Shown here: positions 18,000 to 28,034 of the stretch, piece after piece
Layout: every line of letters begins with the position of its first letter
Numbering within the stretch: the stretch's first letter is position 1
Assembly (NCBI GenBank): GCA_001045525.1
Contig: LDWW01000011.1
Location: 1 to 64,000 of the forward strand
Reading direction: 5' to 3'
Source: Chitinispirillum alkaliphilum
GTDB lineage: Bacteria; Fibrobacterota; Chitinivibrionia; Chitinivibrionales; Chitinispirillaceae
Length of the DNA: 64,000 nucleotides
The notes under the pieces: model-generated
Database searches by the model: none
What the model was told of the DNA's origin: nothing
The model's input: the letters and a program-made list of their open reading frames with translations, nothing else
Made by a program: the position numbers and the translations under genes

Positions 18000-18905
18000 T
18001 CAACTTGTTAGCACCCCTGCAGCGCTTTGGAATGCTCTGTAGGAGCTACGAACATAGGGAGCTGAAAACACCTCTGCGAAACCAATTTCACGAGCGATTT
18101 TTCCATACTTAGCAAACTGCTCAGGAGTAACAAATTCCTCAACTTTAAGCTGAAGAGTGGATGGCTGAAGATACTGACCGATGGTAAGGATTGAACAGCC
18201 AGCACTGAAAAGATCGTGCATGACCGTTTCAACTTCACTTTCACTCTCTCCAAGACCCACCATTATACCCGACTTTGTGACCACTCCCTCACCCCATTTT
18301 CCGGCCTTTCTCAAAAGCTCCAGAGAAAGCGCATAACCGGCCTGAGGCCTTACCTTTGAATAAAGCCGGGGAACAGTCTCGAGATTATGATTGAACACAT
18401 GGGGTCTGCCTGACAACACCGTCCTTAGAGCTTTTTCGTCACCTCTGAAATCAGGAACAAGAATCTCTACCGATACATCTGGCAGCAGCTCCCTGATCCT
18501 CTTCACCACATCGGCAAAACAGGAAGCCCCCCCATCCTGAAGATCATCCCTTGTAACAGAGGTTATCACCACATGTTGCAGTTCCATTTCAGCTGCAGCA
18601 GTGGCAATCCGTTTTCCCTCATCAGGCTCGATCCGTGCAGGTGTTCCGTGAGTCACAGCACAGAAAGAGCAGTTACGTGTGCAAACCGTTCCCATGATAA
18701 GAAAGGTGGCTGTGCCCTGATTATAACACTCGCTTCTGTTGGGACATTTTGCTTCCGAACAAACGGTGTTGAGTGATCCCCTTTGCAGCATTTGTTCAAC
18801 CCTGCCCTGTTTGCCTGAGAAGGCTACAGGGCGTTTGAGCCATTGAGGGAAGCGGCGTGGTTTAGTGCTGCTTGAAGGGTTATTTGGAGAGTTTTTTTCA
18901 GTCAT
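18000..18905 (-). CDS. lipA: Lipoyl synthase (radical SAM)
   Basis: 301 residues. The two iron-sulfur sites are complete: C49-x4-C54-x5-C60 for the auxiliary cluster and C75-x3-C79-x2-C82 for the radical SAM cluster. HVVITSVTRDDL.DGG and NHNLETV are LipA signatures. LipA inserts two sulfurs into octanoyl groups placed by the LipM/LipB-type enzyme, here probably the gene at 5768. The start overlaps the rpoN stop by 8 bases, so the two are translationally coupled. Linkage of lipA to rpoN is uncommon. Confidence 0.96.
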   Translation of the reverse strand: MTEKNSPNNPSSSTKPRRFPQWLKRPVAFSGKQGRVEQMLQRGSLNTVCSEAKCPNRSECYNQGTATFLIMGTVCTRNCSFCAVTHGTPARIEPDEGKRIATAAAEMELQHVVITSVTRDDLQDGGASCFADVVKRIRELLPDVSVEILVPDFRGDEKALRTVLSGRPHVFNHNLETVPRLYSKVRPQAGYALSLELLRKAGKWGEGVVTKSGIMVGLGESESEVETVMHDLFSAGCSILTIGQYLQPSTLQLKVEEFVTPEQFAKYGKIAREIGFAEVFSAPYVRSSYRAFQSAAGVLTS

Positions 18906-20322
18906 ATTTTTGTCGTAACCGTGCTGGGAGCAGTTTCATCTGTTCCCGATATTTTGCCACCGTTCTCCGGGCGACCGGCAGATTTTCCTGTGAGAGGACA
19001 TCTGAGATTTTCTGATCGGAGAGTGGTTTTTTTCTGTTTTCTGATTCTATGAGCTGACGAATTCTGTTTTTGATTCTCTCAGAGGATATGTCCCCACCAT
19101 CAGTATTTTTCCCCACCGCTTCAGTGAAAAAGTACTTGAGTTCAAAAATACCATGTTTTGTCTGCACATATTTATTACTGGTCACCCTGGAAACGGTGGA
19201 TATGTGCATCTCAACCATATCAGCGACATCCTGTAGTTTAAGAGGATGAAGGTTTGGGGGGCCCTTTTCGAAGAAAATGGTCTGACGCTCAATAATTGCA
19301 TACATCACCTTTAGCATGGTTGTCTTGCGCTGTTCGATAGATCGGATAAACCATGTGGCGCTATTGAATTTTTCTCTGATATACTTTTTAACATCCCGCT
19401 TTGCAGTGCTGCCCCGCTTAATCATGTTTGCGTATGATTTATTTATATGAAGTGAGGGCACAGAACGGTCATTGAGCATTACCACAAAATTACCGTCAAT
19501 CTTCTCCACGATCAGATCGGGGATAATTGTGGAGGGCCTGTCATGGTTGTACTGATAGCCTGGTTTTGGAGTAAGAACCCGCAATATTTCCATAGCTTCC
19601 TGAATTTCCCTTGGCTCCACCCCAAAGCATCTTGAGATTTCCGGAATTTTAAGTTTTTCAAAGAGGTTCCATTTCTGATCGATAATTTTCATGGCAAGAG
19701 AATCGTGGAGTTTTTTTGCCCGAAGCTGAAGCATCATACACTCCCGCAGATTTCTTGCACCGACTCCGGGTGGATCCATATTTTTGAGCAGATTCAACGC
19801 TTCCTCCACATCGTATACAGTGGTCTGGGTGTAATCTGCAATATCCTCCGGATCAACCCGCAGATAACCATCGGCATCGAGACTGCCGATGAGGAACTGG
19901 ACCAAAAGCAACATCTTCTCATCCTCGATTTTCTTTTCTGAGAGCTGCTTTAACAGATGCTCCTCCAGTGTTACCTGATATACCGGAGTGGGCTCATATC
20001 TCTCCTCATTACGGTCGACCTCCTCGTTGAAGGAGTAACCCAGATCAAACCCCTCCTCGAGATACTCCTCCCAGTCGATAGAGTCCTCGTTTACATCAAG
20101 CTCCTCCTCTTTTTCATCTGTGGTCTCTTTTTCCTCCTCATACTCCTGTGCCTCTTCACCCTCCAACTCATCTCCGGCTTCGAGAACCGGATTCATCTCC
20201 AGCTCCGTTTTCATCAACTGCTCAAGCTGAAGAGTGTTGACCTGTAAAAGCTTTAATGACTGTATCATCTGGAATGACAGCTTCTGCTGAAGCTTCAATG
20301 ACATGTCAAGACCAAGATTCAA
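18898..20322 (-). CDS. rpoN: RNA polymerase sigma-54 factor
   Basis: 474 residues. The glutamine-rich activator-interacting region I (LQQKLSFQMIQSLKLLQ) is followed by a strongly acidic region II (about 50-90). The core-binding domain and HTH come next, and the diagnostic RpoN box ARRTVAKYR lies at 451-459 near the C-terminus. Sigma-54 directs polymerase to -24/-12 promoters and needs an AAA+ activator; none is encoded here. It sits between lptB and lipA-hpf, the same neighbourhood as in proteobacteria. Confidence 0.97.
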   Translation of the reverse strand: MNLGLDMSLKLQQKLSFQMIQSLKLLQVNTLQLEQLMKTELEMNPVLEAGDELEGEEAQEYEEEKETTDEKEEELDVNEDSIDWEEYLEEGFDLGYSFNEEVDRNEERYEPTPVYQVTLEEHLLKQLSEKKIEDEKMLLLVQFLIGSLDADGYLRVDPEDIADYTQTTVYDVEEALNLLKNMDPPGVGARNLRECMMLQLRAKKLHDSLAMKIIDQKWNLFEKLKIPEISRCFGVEPREIQEAMEILRVLTPKPGYQYNHDRPSTIIPDLIVEKIDGNFVVMLNDRSVPSLHINKSYANMIKRGSTAKRDVKKYIREKFNSATWFIRSIEQRKTTMLKVMYAIIERQTIFFEKGPPNLHPLKLQDVADMVEMHISTVSRVTSNKYVQTKHGIFELKYFFTEAVGKNTDGGDISSERIKNRIRQLIESENRKKPLSDQKISDVLSQENLPVARRTVAKYREQMKLLPARLRQKYD

Positions 20323-20478
20323 ATCACACTCTCCTTATGTTACAAATCCCTTAAACTATATTTTTTCGCTTTAAGGGCTGATTGGATTTTGCCCTCACTA
20401 AAGAGTCAGCAAAAACCGGTCCGAAAAATATTATACCCAAAGAATCAGCAGAAAACCGCCCCTGGCAAGTTTTCAAAA

Positions 20479-21234
20479 TTAATCCAACCGGAAATTCTGC
20501 CCCAAATAGATCCTGCGGGCCTCCTGGCTGTCCGCAAGTTCTCGCGCCGTTCCAGAAATAAGAATTTTACCCGAATTCATTATATATGCCCTGTCCGTAA
20601 TGCGAAGCGTCTCTCTTACATTGTGATCGGTAATAAGCACCCCATACCCCTTGTGTTTGAGCTCATGCACAATAGATTGTATCTCCTCCACCGCTATGGG
20701 GTCAACCCCTGCAAACGGCTCATCAAGGAGTATAAAGTCGGGCTTTATGGCAAGAGTGCGCGCGATCTCCACTCTCCGACGCTCCCCCCCAGAGAGCATA
20801 TAACCCAAACTCTTCTCCAAATGTGCCACATTGAGCTCCTCAAGAAGCTCACGCATTCGCTTTTTGCGCTCCTTTGGACTTATCCGCTGGTGCTCAAGCA
20901 CAGAGAGAACATTGTCCCCTACAGAGAGCTTACGGAAAATCGAAGCCTCCTGGGGGAGATACCCAATCCCCATCCGGGCACGCTTATACATCGGCTTTTT
21001 GGAAATATCGGCATCATCGAGATAGATTTTACCCCTGTTGGCTTTTATCAAGCCCACTATCATGTAGAAGGTAGTCGTTTTACCCGCGCCATTTGGCCCC
21101 AGAAGCCCCACAATTTCGCCCTGATTAACAGATATGGAGACTGAATCAACCACTTTTCTCTTGCTGTAAACCTTTAACAGCGTCTCGGTGTGAATCTCAC
21201 GCATACCCTTTTTTTTCTGATCCTCTTTATCCAT
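20479..21234 (-). CDS. lptB: LPS export ABC transporter ATPase LptB
   Basis: 251 residues with Walker [11 protein letters not shown]-loop [12 protein letters not shown] signature [14 protein letters not shown] and Walker [14 protein letters not shown]. The LPQE.SIFRKL stretch is typical of LptB. LptB with LptF and LptG extracts LPS from the inner membrane and pushes it along the LptC-LptA bridge. It follows lptC and ostA with a 30-base gap. lptF and lptG are not in the window. Confidence 0.96.
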   Translation of the reverse strand: MDKEDQKKKGMREIHTETLLKVYSKRKVVDSVSISVNQGEIVGLLGPNGAGKTTTFYMIVGLIKANRGKIYLDDADISKKPMYKRARMGIGYLPQEASIFRKLSVGDNVLSVLEHQRISPKERKKRMRELLEELNVAHLEKSLGYMLSGGERRRVEIARTLAIKPDFILLDEPFAGVDPIAVEEIQSIVHELKHKGYGVLITDHNVRETLRITDRAYIMNSGKILISGTARELADSQEARRIYLGQNFRLD

Positions 21235-21264
21235 ATCCCTTAAACCCGACTGATCTCTTCAAAA

Positions 21265-22407
21265 TTATTGAGAATAATAAACTCCCCTTGTACCGCCTGA
21301 TAACCTTATCCTTCTTGTTCTGCCCTCTTCAAAAAATACCACAATGCTATCACCGCTCGCCTTATTATACCCTTTTCCGTCCGAATCTTCAATATAGTAA
21401 ATACTTCTGGCATTTCCCCTGATTACCGCATTCTCAAGCACTCCACCCTGATCAAAAGAGAGCACCATTTCCCGCCCCGTGGCTTCATTCACATGAAGAG
21501 TGTCGTTCTGCTCAAAATATCGGGTTACCACATTGCCAAAAGCAAAAAGGGTATCAAGATTACCCGATTCAGCGGTGCTCAGCACAAGGGTATCGCTCCA
21601 TATATTGGTCAATGTTGTATCTGAATTGCGTGGCGAATACTCTGTATAAACCACAAATGCATTTCCCATCACCTTTGCTTTCTGAAGTTCCTCACCTGCA
21701 AAAAAGATTTCTGCAATATCACCCTCTACGACATGGGTTTCATAATGTATCTGGGGTTCCAGCTCCAGCCTGACACTGTTGCTCTGGGAGAAAAAATCGG
21801 CACTTCCCGCCCTGGCGCTAAGCGGCCCCTTGGCAATATTCACCTCACCCCTGACCCCTGCAGCCCTTTCCCTGTCTCTGTAATCCATACTCTTTCCGGT
21901 AATAATCAGAGTATCTGAGTTCAGGGTATCGACCCTCTCCAGCACGGGGTTTCCGGTGATGGAAAACTCACTGGTCTCCAGATTGTACTCTGCATGCTGA
22001 CCTCTGAGCGTGGTCTGCTCAAGAGTGTCGTAGAAGAAGAAATTCCCAGACGCCTTAAGGGTATTTTCATCCCTGGTAAAATTCATCCTGTCACAGGTAA
22101 TCAGCTGTGAGGGGCGTTCAACCCTGACATTGCGGTTAAAATTTACTGTTCCTCTGTTTCTCCACCACCGCGCTTCACTTGAGCTGATTTTTAAATCGCC
22201 ATAGGTAAAAACCACATTCCCCCTAAGAATACTTACAAACTCCCCCCCCGAGAAATGATTTTCATTGCTGTCCGCCGATTGCAGTATAAGGATTTGTGAA
22301 TCCTCGCTGAATCCGCGCTGGATCGTGGCAGAGATCATAAGAAAACAGAGAACTGTTTTCAGCTTTGGAAAAAGCGCTCTTTTTTTATCTGAAAAACAAA
22401 TCCTCAT
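21265..22407 (-). CDS. lptA: LptA/OstA-like periplasmic LPS transport protein
   Basis: 380 residues. A signal sequence (about 14-34, ending near RGFSED) is followed by OstA-type beta-jellyroll repeats: GNVVFTYGDLKISSSEARWW, then alternating A..A.Y....... and SGNFFFYD units throughout. It is about twice as long as E. coli LptA, as in several non-proteobacterial OstA-like proteins. It probably forms the periplasmic bridge carrying LPS to LptDE. Its start overlaps the end of lptC by 23 bases and lptB follows, so lptC-lptA-lptB is one unit. Confidence 0.87.
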   Translation of the reverse strand: MRICFSDKKRALFPKLKTVLCFLMISATIQRGFSEDSQILILQSADSNENHFSGGEFVSILRGNVVFTYGDLKISSSEARWWRNRGTVNFNRNVRVERPSQLITCDRMNFTRDENTLKASGNFFFYDTLEQTTLRGQHAEYNLETSEFSITGNPVLERVDTLNSDTLIITGKSMDYRDRERAAGVRGEVNIAKGPLSARAGSADFFSQSNSVRLELEPQIHYETHVVEGDIAEIFFAGEELQKAKVMGNAFVVYTEYSPRNSDTTLTNIWSDTLVLSTAESGNLDTLFAFGNVVTRYFEQNDTLHVNEATGREMVLSFDQGGVLENAVIRGNARSIYYIEDSDGKGYNKASGDSIVVFFEEGRTRRIRLSGGTRGVYYSQ

Positions 22408-22978
22408 CCTGTTCCATCCGCCTTCTTATATCGGGAAATTTTCCGGTTACATTGCTTCTGAAAGAAAAACTTGAAAAATTATCAACCGCATCAAGCCCCC
22501 TGCCCCTGAGCACATCCCCTCTTGCAGTTTCAATCTGCACAAAATCGTCAGACTCCACCTTACGCTCTTCCCTTATCCACTTTAGCCTTTCTGTTCTGAC
22601 CACAAGGGAATCCTCTGTGCGGATGAAGACTCTTCCTCTCAGATGAAATATATCCATATCTACAGTGGCAAATCCAGTGTCGGCTAAAATCAGTGTTGTG
22701 GGGTTTTGCTCCTGATCATAAATCAAAATATTTACAGGTAAAACAGTCAGCAGACCGGTATCAGCGAGTGGCTGATGTATGTAGTCAGATTCAAGCCGCC
22801 ATCTTTTAGCCTGTCCTTCATAAAAGAAGAGTGTGGCAGTGTTAAACTGCTGATAAGGACTTTCAACCAAATCATCAGAAACCGGAATAGTGCTGCTATC
22901 ACATGCTATGAAAAACAGTGTACTAATCCACACACACCAGATCCATTTCCAGATACCACGATTACGTCTATTCAACAC
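22385..22978 (-). CDS. lptC: LPS export protein LptC
   Basis: 197 residues. An N-terminal hydrophobic segment (about 10-25) ends in FFIAC, which looks like a lipobox, so the protein may be a lipoprotein; classic LptC uses a membrane helix. The body has the LptC fold pattern: AKRWRLESDYI, ATVDMDIFHLRGRVFIRTED, WIREERKVESDDFV. LptC receives LPS from LptBFG and hands it to LptA. It overlaps the acyltransferase gene upstream by 11 bases and ostA downstream. Confidence 0.87.
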   Translation of the reverse strand: MLNRRNRGIWKWIWCVWISTLFFIACDSSTIPVSDDLVESPYQQFNTATLFFYEGQAKRWRLESDYIHQPLADTGLLTVLPVNILIYDQEQNPTTLILADTGFATVDMDIFHLRGRVFIRTEDSLVVRTERLKWIREERKVESDDFVQIETARGDVLRGRGLDAVDNFSSFSFRSNVTGKFPDIRRRMEQDEDLFFR

Positions 22979-23891
22979 CTCTCCCCACAGTCACAGGAGC
23001 CTTTGTTTTCCATCTCCTGTGCATCCACACCCATTGTGACGGATACTCATTTATCGTTTTGCATAAGATATTATTTACCTTCTGCACATTACAGACCAAA
23101 TCCCGTTCAAACTCCCCACTGTTTTCAAGCACAATCTCGCTGCTTATGAAGACTTTGTGGGTATTATCCTCAAGCCTCACCGTAGTTGCAACGAATACAG
23201 GTGTATTGTTTTTCATTGCTATGCGGATCGGTCCCGATGGGGTGAACGCAGGCCTGCCAAGAAACTGAGCGAATACGCCCTCAATATCAGTATCCTGATC
23301 AATCAGTACCCCGCAAAGACGCCCCCCCTTTAGAAAACGAAGTATTTTTCTTCCATTTTCCGAGCGATCCATATACTCTATATTGGGCCCACTCCTGAGT
23401 TTTCTCACCAGGCCATCGATCCTTTCATCCTTAAGCTTTTTTCCTATGGCAAAGGATTTGAATCCGTGTCTGGCGAAAAAATGGAGAAGCATCTCAAAAC
23501 AGCCTATATGTGCAGTTATGATGAAACCGCCCCTGTTCTGATAAGCTTTCCTGAATGCATCAAGGTCATCAGACTTAACCACACGATCAAACTCTTCCCG
23601 GGAAGCAGCCGAAAGATAAATCGAATCGAAGAGATTCTTACCCAAACCGATGTATACATCTCTTGCAGTTCTTTTTATCTTCCCTTCATCCCAGATATCA
23701 CCATAAATCGCCCTCAGTTGCTCAACAGATCTTTTCTTGTCCTTTCCGGACAGCAGAAAAACAACTCTGCCTACGAGTCCGAATACAGAAAGCCCCACAC
23801 TGCGGGGCATGGCTTTTCCCAGAAAAAACACACACCTCAGGGCATAAAAGAGTAAGCCGTATCTGAATTTTCTAAGCCGCTTTCTCTTCAT
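22968..23891 (-). CDS. lpxL: Lipid A acyltransferase, LpxL/HtrB family
   Basis: 307 residues with one N-terminal membrane anchor. The catalytic H-x4-E motif is HIGCFE (His128, Glu133), and LIDQDTDIEGVF followed by FTPSGPIRIA matches the family's later motifs. LpxL-type enzymes transfer a secondary acyl chain to Kdo-lipid A on the cytoplasmic face of the inner membrane. It shares a base with the end of ileS (23891) and overlaps lptC, so lipid A maturation and LPS export are encoded together. Confidence 0.85.
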   Translation of the reverse strand: MKRKRLRKFRYGLLFYALRCVFFLGKAMPRSVGLSVFGLVGRVVFLLSGKDKKRSVEQLRAIYGDIWDEGKIKRTARDVYIGLGKNLFDSIYLSAASREEFDRVVKSDDLDAFRKAYQNRGGFIITAHIGCFEMLLHFFARHGFKSFAIGKKLKDERIDGLVRKLRSGPNIEYMDRSENGRKILRFLKGGRLCGVLIDQDTDIEGVFAQFLGRPAFTPSGPIRIAMKNNTPVFVATTVRLEDNTHKVFISSEIVLENSGEFERDLVCNVQKVNNILCKTINEYPSQWVWMHRRWKTKAPVTVGRGVE

Positions 23892-26800
23892 CAGCTCTTG
23901 GCCGGGACTTCAGAGCGTACCACCCTGATAAGCGCTTCCAGTCCGTCCACATCCACTCTTTCCCCCTCTTTTCCTTCCAGATCCCCATACTGGATATCTA
24001 TTGCGAGGGTTTCGCTTCTGATGTAATCGGAGAAGGTATCAAGGCTCTTCTTCAACTCCTCACCACAGCAGCACTGAATGATTATACGGTCGGTCACATT
24101 GAATCCCGAACTTTTTCTAAGATTCTGCACCCTGTTGACAAACTCTCTTGCCATACACTCTTCCCTGAGCTCAGGGGTCAACGTGGTGTCGAGGGCAACA
24201 GTAAGCTCACCTTCAGTTTCGACCTCAAGCCCCTCATGCTTGGTTCTCCTTATCTCTATATCATCGAAAGATATCCGTATACCAAGAACCTCTTCTTCAC
24301 CCCCCTTTTCGAGCTCCTCTATCTGCTCTGCCGTAAACTTCTCAATCAGCCCGGCAGCATTTTTCATCTCAGGACCATACTGCCTTCCCAGACGCTTGTA
24401 GTTTGGTTTGGCCGAAACAGAAACCACCTTCTCCTCGCAACAATCAAAAGTCACCGCCTTCACGTTGAGTTCCTCTCTGATCAATGACTCCATATCTTTC
24501 AGAAGATCAAGTTTTCTTTGATCCCTGATAATAACAGTCATTTCTCTCAGAGGCTGTCTGGTTTTGATCGTATATCTGCTGCGAAGAGCACGGCCCATTG
24601 TAACAGCCTGCCTCACAAGCTTCATTTTCAGCTCCAGATCACTGTCAACAAGATCGGGATGCGACTGGGGATATTTTCCCATGTGAACACTGGAAGGCAT
24701 GTTTTCTATTTTTCCTGCGACGAGATTTCGATACACCGCCTCTGTCAGGAAAGGGAGAAAAGGAGCCATCACCTTTGAAAACTCCACCAGTACGTAGTAG
24801 AGAGTTGCATATGCCACATCTTTATCGCTGTCGTTTTCACTTTTCCAAAAACGTCTTCTGCTCCTGCGGATATACCAGTTTGTAAGATTCTCAATAAATT
24901 CTACCAGCAGCGGAACAACTTTGTACAGGTTGTAACGCTCCATCTCTTCATTCACAGAAGATATTATGTCGTTAAGCAGAGAAATAATCCACCTGTCAAG
25001 TTCCGTACCATTCTTTGGCGGCAAAACACTCTCAGGTTTCCAGTTATCCACATTTGCATATGTCACAAAAAAGCTGTAGGCATTCCAGAAGGGAAGCAGA
25101 ACCGACCGGGACATCTCCATAACGCCCTTTTCGGAAAACCTCAGGTCCTCTGCTTTCACCGCAGGGGAGTTTATAAGAAACAACCTGAGCGCATCTGCCC
25201 CGAGTGTGTTCAGAACGTCTTCGGGGGGGGCATAGTTTCTCAGCCGTTTTGAGAGTTTCTTCCCATCCTCACTTAAAATTATTCCATTTACAATTACATT
25301 GCGGAATGCAGGTTTTTTGAAAAGCGCTGATCCCAAAACAGTAAGGGTGTAGAACCATCCTCTTGTCTGATCCAAACCTTCTGCGATGAAATCGGCCGGA
25401 AAATTGTTTTCAAACCGCTCCTTGTTCTCGAAAGGGTAGTGCATCTGCGCATAGGGCATTGAACCGGATTCAAACCAGCAATCAAGTACCTCGGAAGTCC
25501 GCTGCATTTTGCCACCGCACTCCTCACACACTATTTCAAGCTCATCAATTATGTGCCGGTGGATATCAACCGGGCTTATGGATACATTCTCAAGCCTTTT
25601 TGCCCAGGAGATATCGATACCGCTCTTTTCGATACTCTCTTTTCCATGCTCCTTAAGATTTTTCTCCACACTCGCAGCCGCCTGGGCATGAATTTTCTCC
25701 CCCTTCTCTCTGTCCCCCTGCCCAACGACAGTATGGAGTTCATCGAGACTTCCGCAACAGCGGGTATGCCCGCATTCACACAGCCATATGGGAAGAGGTG
25801 TTCCCCAGTAGCGGTTTCTTGAGATGTTCCAGTCGGGAGCACCCTCCAGCCCCTTGCCAAACCTGCCTTTCTGAAGATGTGAAGGTACCCAGTGAATCTG
25901 TTCATTGTTCTGCAGCATATTTTGCTTTAACGGCTCGATTTTCATAAACCATGTGGTTATGGCCTTATAAATCAGCGCCGTGTCGCAGCGGTAACAGAAT
26001 GGATACCTGTGCTCTACAGTGGCTCGGTGCACCAGGCGTCCGGCACTTTTTATGCTCCTTGTGATCTGATCATCTACAGTATATACAAGCTTTCCGCTCC
26101 ACTCCGGAATCTCTTCTGTAAACTTACCCTCATCATCCACCGGACACACAATCGGAAGATCGAGTTTTTTGCCAACCTGAAAGTCATCCTCCCCGAAAGC
26201 AGGAGCGATATGTACAATCCCGGTGCCATCTTCTGTAGATACGAAATCGGCGGTTGTAATGGTAAAGAATCTTTCATCCCTGTCTTTGAAATATTCAAAC
26301 ATTGGGAGGTACTTCTGACCGGAAAGCTCTTCTCCCTTCAGCTCGCCAATGATCTCAACTTCAGAGGTGTCTTTGTAATATGCGCTCAGTCGGTCTTTTG
26401 CCATGATGTAGATATCCTCACCATCTCTGATTTTCACATATTCAATATCAGGTCCAACGGCGAGAGCAACATTTGAGGGCAGTGTCCAGGGTGTTGTGGT
26501 CCAGACAAGCACCTTTTCTTTTGGATTATCCGCCAGCGGAAAGGTTACCGTTATGGAAGGTCCTGTAGTGTCGCGGTATCCCTCATTCACCTCGAAATTT
26601 GAAAGCGGCGTTGCACAGCGTGGGCAGTAGGGCTGCACTCTGAATCCTCTGTAAATCAACTGCTTATCCCACACCTGTTTGAAAACCCACCATATGCTCT
26701 CCATATACTGAGGATCCATGGTGCGGTACTGGTTTTCAAAATCAACCCAGCGCCCCATTCTGTTCACCACTTTTTCCCACTGCCCGGTATAGCGCAGAAC

Positions 26801-27181
26801 AATGGATCTGCAGGCTTCGTTGAAGATGTGGATTCCCAGTTTCTCAATGTCCTTCTTTCCGGAGACATTGAACTCCTTCTCCATTTCGTTTTCAACGGGA
26901 AGGCCGTGGCAGTCCCAGCCGAATCTCCTATCAACATAATGGTTTCTCATTGTCCAGTATCGCGGAATAATATCCTTTAGAGTACCGGCAAGAAGATGCC
27001 CGTAATGGGGCAAACCGGTGGCAAAGGGAGGGCCATCATAAAAAACAAAGGCATCCTTGTTTCTGGTTGCTTCCAGAGATGCTTTAAAAGTGTCATTCTC
27101 ACGCCAGAAAGTGAGTACCTGCTCTTCTATTTCAGGGAAACGGGTTTGTGTGTCTACCGGCTCAAAAAACGATTGTTTCAT
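23891..27181 (-). CDS. ileS: Isoleucyl-tRNA synthetase
   Basis: 1096 residues, class I. The HIGH motif reads PHYGHLLAG and the KMSKS motif reads GKKLSKRL. The editing domain lies between them (WTTTPWTLPSN, then GTGIVHIAPAFGEDD), and EGLDQTRGWFYTL is typical. Length and the DUF5915-like C-terminus fit the long, eukaryote-like IleS type, which is often mupirocin-resistant; that trait is an inference from type only. The start overlaps the punA stop as ATGA (27178-27181). The divIVA gene lies a few genes upstream, as in many bacteria. Confidence 0.97.
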   Translation of the reverse strand: MKQSFFEPVDTQTRFPEIEEQVLTFWRENDTFKASLEATRNKDAFVFYDGPPFATGLPHYGHLLAGTLKDIIPRYWTMRNHYVDRRFGWDCHGLPVENEMEKEFNVSGKKDIEKLGIHIFNEACRSIVLRYTGQWEKVVNRMGRWVDFENQYRTMDPQYMESIWWVFKQVWDKQLIYRGFRVQPYCPRCATPLSNFEVNEGYRDTTGPSITVTFPLADNPKEKVLVWTTTPWTLPSNVALAVGPDIEYVKIRDGEDIYIMAKDRLSAYYKDTSEVEIIGELKGEELSGQKYLPMFEYFKDRDERFFTITTADFVSTEDGTGIVHIAPAFGEDDFQVGKKLDLPIVCPVDDEGKFTEEIPEWSGKLVYTVDDQITRSIKSAGRLVHRATVEHRYPFCYRCDTALIYKAITTWFMKIEPLKQNMLQNNEQIHWVPSHLQKGRFGKGLEGAPDWNISRNRYWGTPLPIWLCECGHTRCCGSLDELHTVVGQGDREKGEKIHAQAAASVEKNLKEHGKESIEKSGIDISWAKRLENVSISPVDIHRHIIDELEIVCEECGGKMQRTSEVLDCWFESGSMPYAQMHYPFENKERFENNFPADFIAEGLDQTRGWFYTLTVLGSALFKKPAFRNVIVNGIILSEDGKKLSKRLRNYAPPEDVLNTLGADALRLFLINSPAVKAEDLRFSEKGVMEMSRSVLLPFWNAYSFFVTYANVDNWKPESVLPPKNGTELDRWIISLLNDIISSVNEEMERYNLYKVVPLLVEFIENLTNWYIRRSRRRFWKSENDSDKDVAYATLYYVLVEFSKVMAPFLPFLTEAVYRNLVAGKIENMPSSVHMGKYPQSHPDLVDSDLELKMKLVRQAVTMGRALRSRYTIKTRQPLREMTVIIRDQRKLDLLKDMESLIREELNVKAVTFDCCEEKVVSVSAKPNYKRLGRQYGPEMKNAAGLIEKFTAEQIEELEKGGEEEVLGIRISFDDIEIRRTKHEGLEVETEGELTVALDTTLTPELREECMAREFVNRVQNLRKSSGFNVTDRIIIQCCCGEELKKSLDTFSDYIRSETLAIDIQYGDLEGKEGERVDVDGLEALIRVVRSEVPAKS

Positions 27182-27999
27182 AATGCTCCAAGTACTTTCT
27201 CTATTAACTTGACTAAAACAGGTTCCGCTTTATCTGCAACAGCAATGATTTTTTTAATATCAACAGGCTCGAGGGCATCAGGAAGACAGGCATCAGTGAC
27301 CACCGAGAGCCCAAGTACCTTCAGACGCCCGTGTACCGCAGCTATCACTTCAGGAACCGTGCTCATACCTATCACATCAGCACCAAGAATACGCAACATT
27401 CTATACTCAGCCCTTGTCTCGAGGGACGGTCCGCTCATTGCCGCATATACACCTTTTTCCAGTCTGATTTTATTTTGCAGGGCTACTTTGGATACAAGCT
27501 CAAGAAGATCATTTGAATAGGGCTGTGACATATCGGGAAATCTGGGTCCGATTCTTTCGTCATTTGGGCCGATAAGCGGGTTGTCACTGAGCAGGTTAAT
27601 ATGATCGGTGATTGCCATGATTGTACCTGGTTTGAAGAGGGGATTGATTCCTCCACAGGCATTTGAGACGACAAGTGTCTTGACATTAAGAAACTGCATC
27701 ACCCTTACAGGAAACGCAATCTGCTGCATTGAATACCCCTCGTAGAAATGGAATCTTCCCTGCATTGCCATGACCTGTTTACCGGCAAGAGTTCCGAAAA
27801 TGAGCTTTCCCGCATGGGCCTCGACAGTTGAGACCGGGAAGTGAGGGATGTTCTCGTAAGGGATCACCGCTTCAGCTTCTATATTATCAGCAAGCCTTCC
27901 CAACCCTGTACCCAGAATAATTCCGTACTCAGGCCTAACGGAGGTCTTCTCTTCCAGAAATGCCTTTGTCTCCTGAACCATATCATACGTTCTTGTCAT
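27178..27999 (-). CDS. punA: Purine nucleoside phosphorylase
   Basis: 273 residues of the trimeric class II PNP family. Signatures are GIILGTGLGRLAD, HAGKLIFG, MQGRFHFYEGY, VSNACGGINP and SGPSLETRAEYRMLR..GADVIGMSTVPE. The enzyme cleaves (deoxy)inosine and guanosine with phosphate in purine salvage. The stop codon overlaps the ileS start by 4 bases, so expression is coupled. MTAP-like activity is less likely given the GMSTVPEVI and C-terminal pattern. Confidence 0.93.
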   Translation of the reverse strand: MTRTYDMVQETKAFLEEKTSVRPEYGIILGTGLGRLADNIEAEAVIPYENIPHFPVSTVEAHAGKLIFGTLAGKQVMAMQGRFHFYEGYSMQQIAFPVRVMQFLNVKTLVVSNACGGINPLFKPGTIMAITDHINLLSDNPLIGPNDERIGPRFPDMSQPYSNDLLELVSKVALQNKIRLEKGVYAAMSGPSLETRAEYRMLRILGADVIGMSTVPEVIAAVHGRLKVLGLSVVTDACLPDALEPVDIKKIIAVADKAEPVLVKLIEKVLGAL

Positions 28000-28034
28000 T
28001 TTTCCCGACCCTTTTGTTTATGGTTTGATACTCG

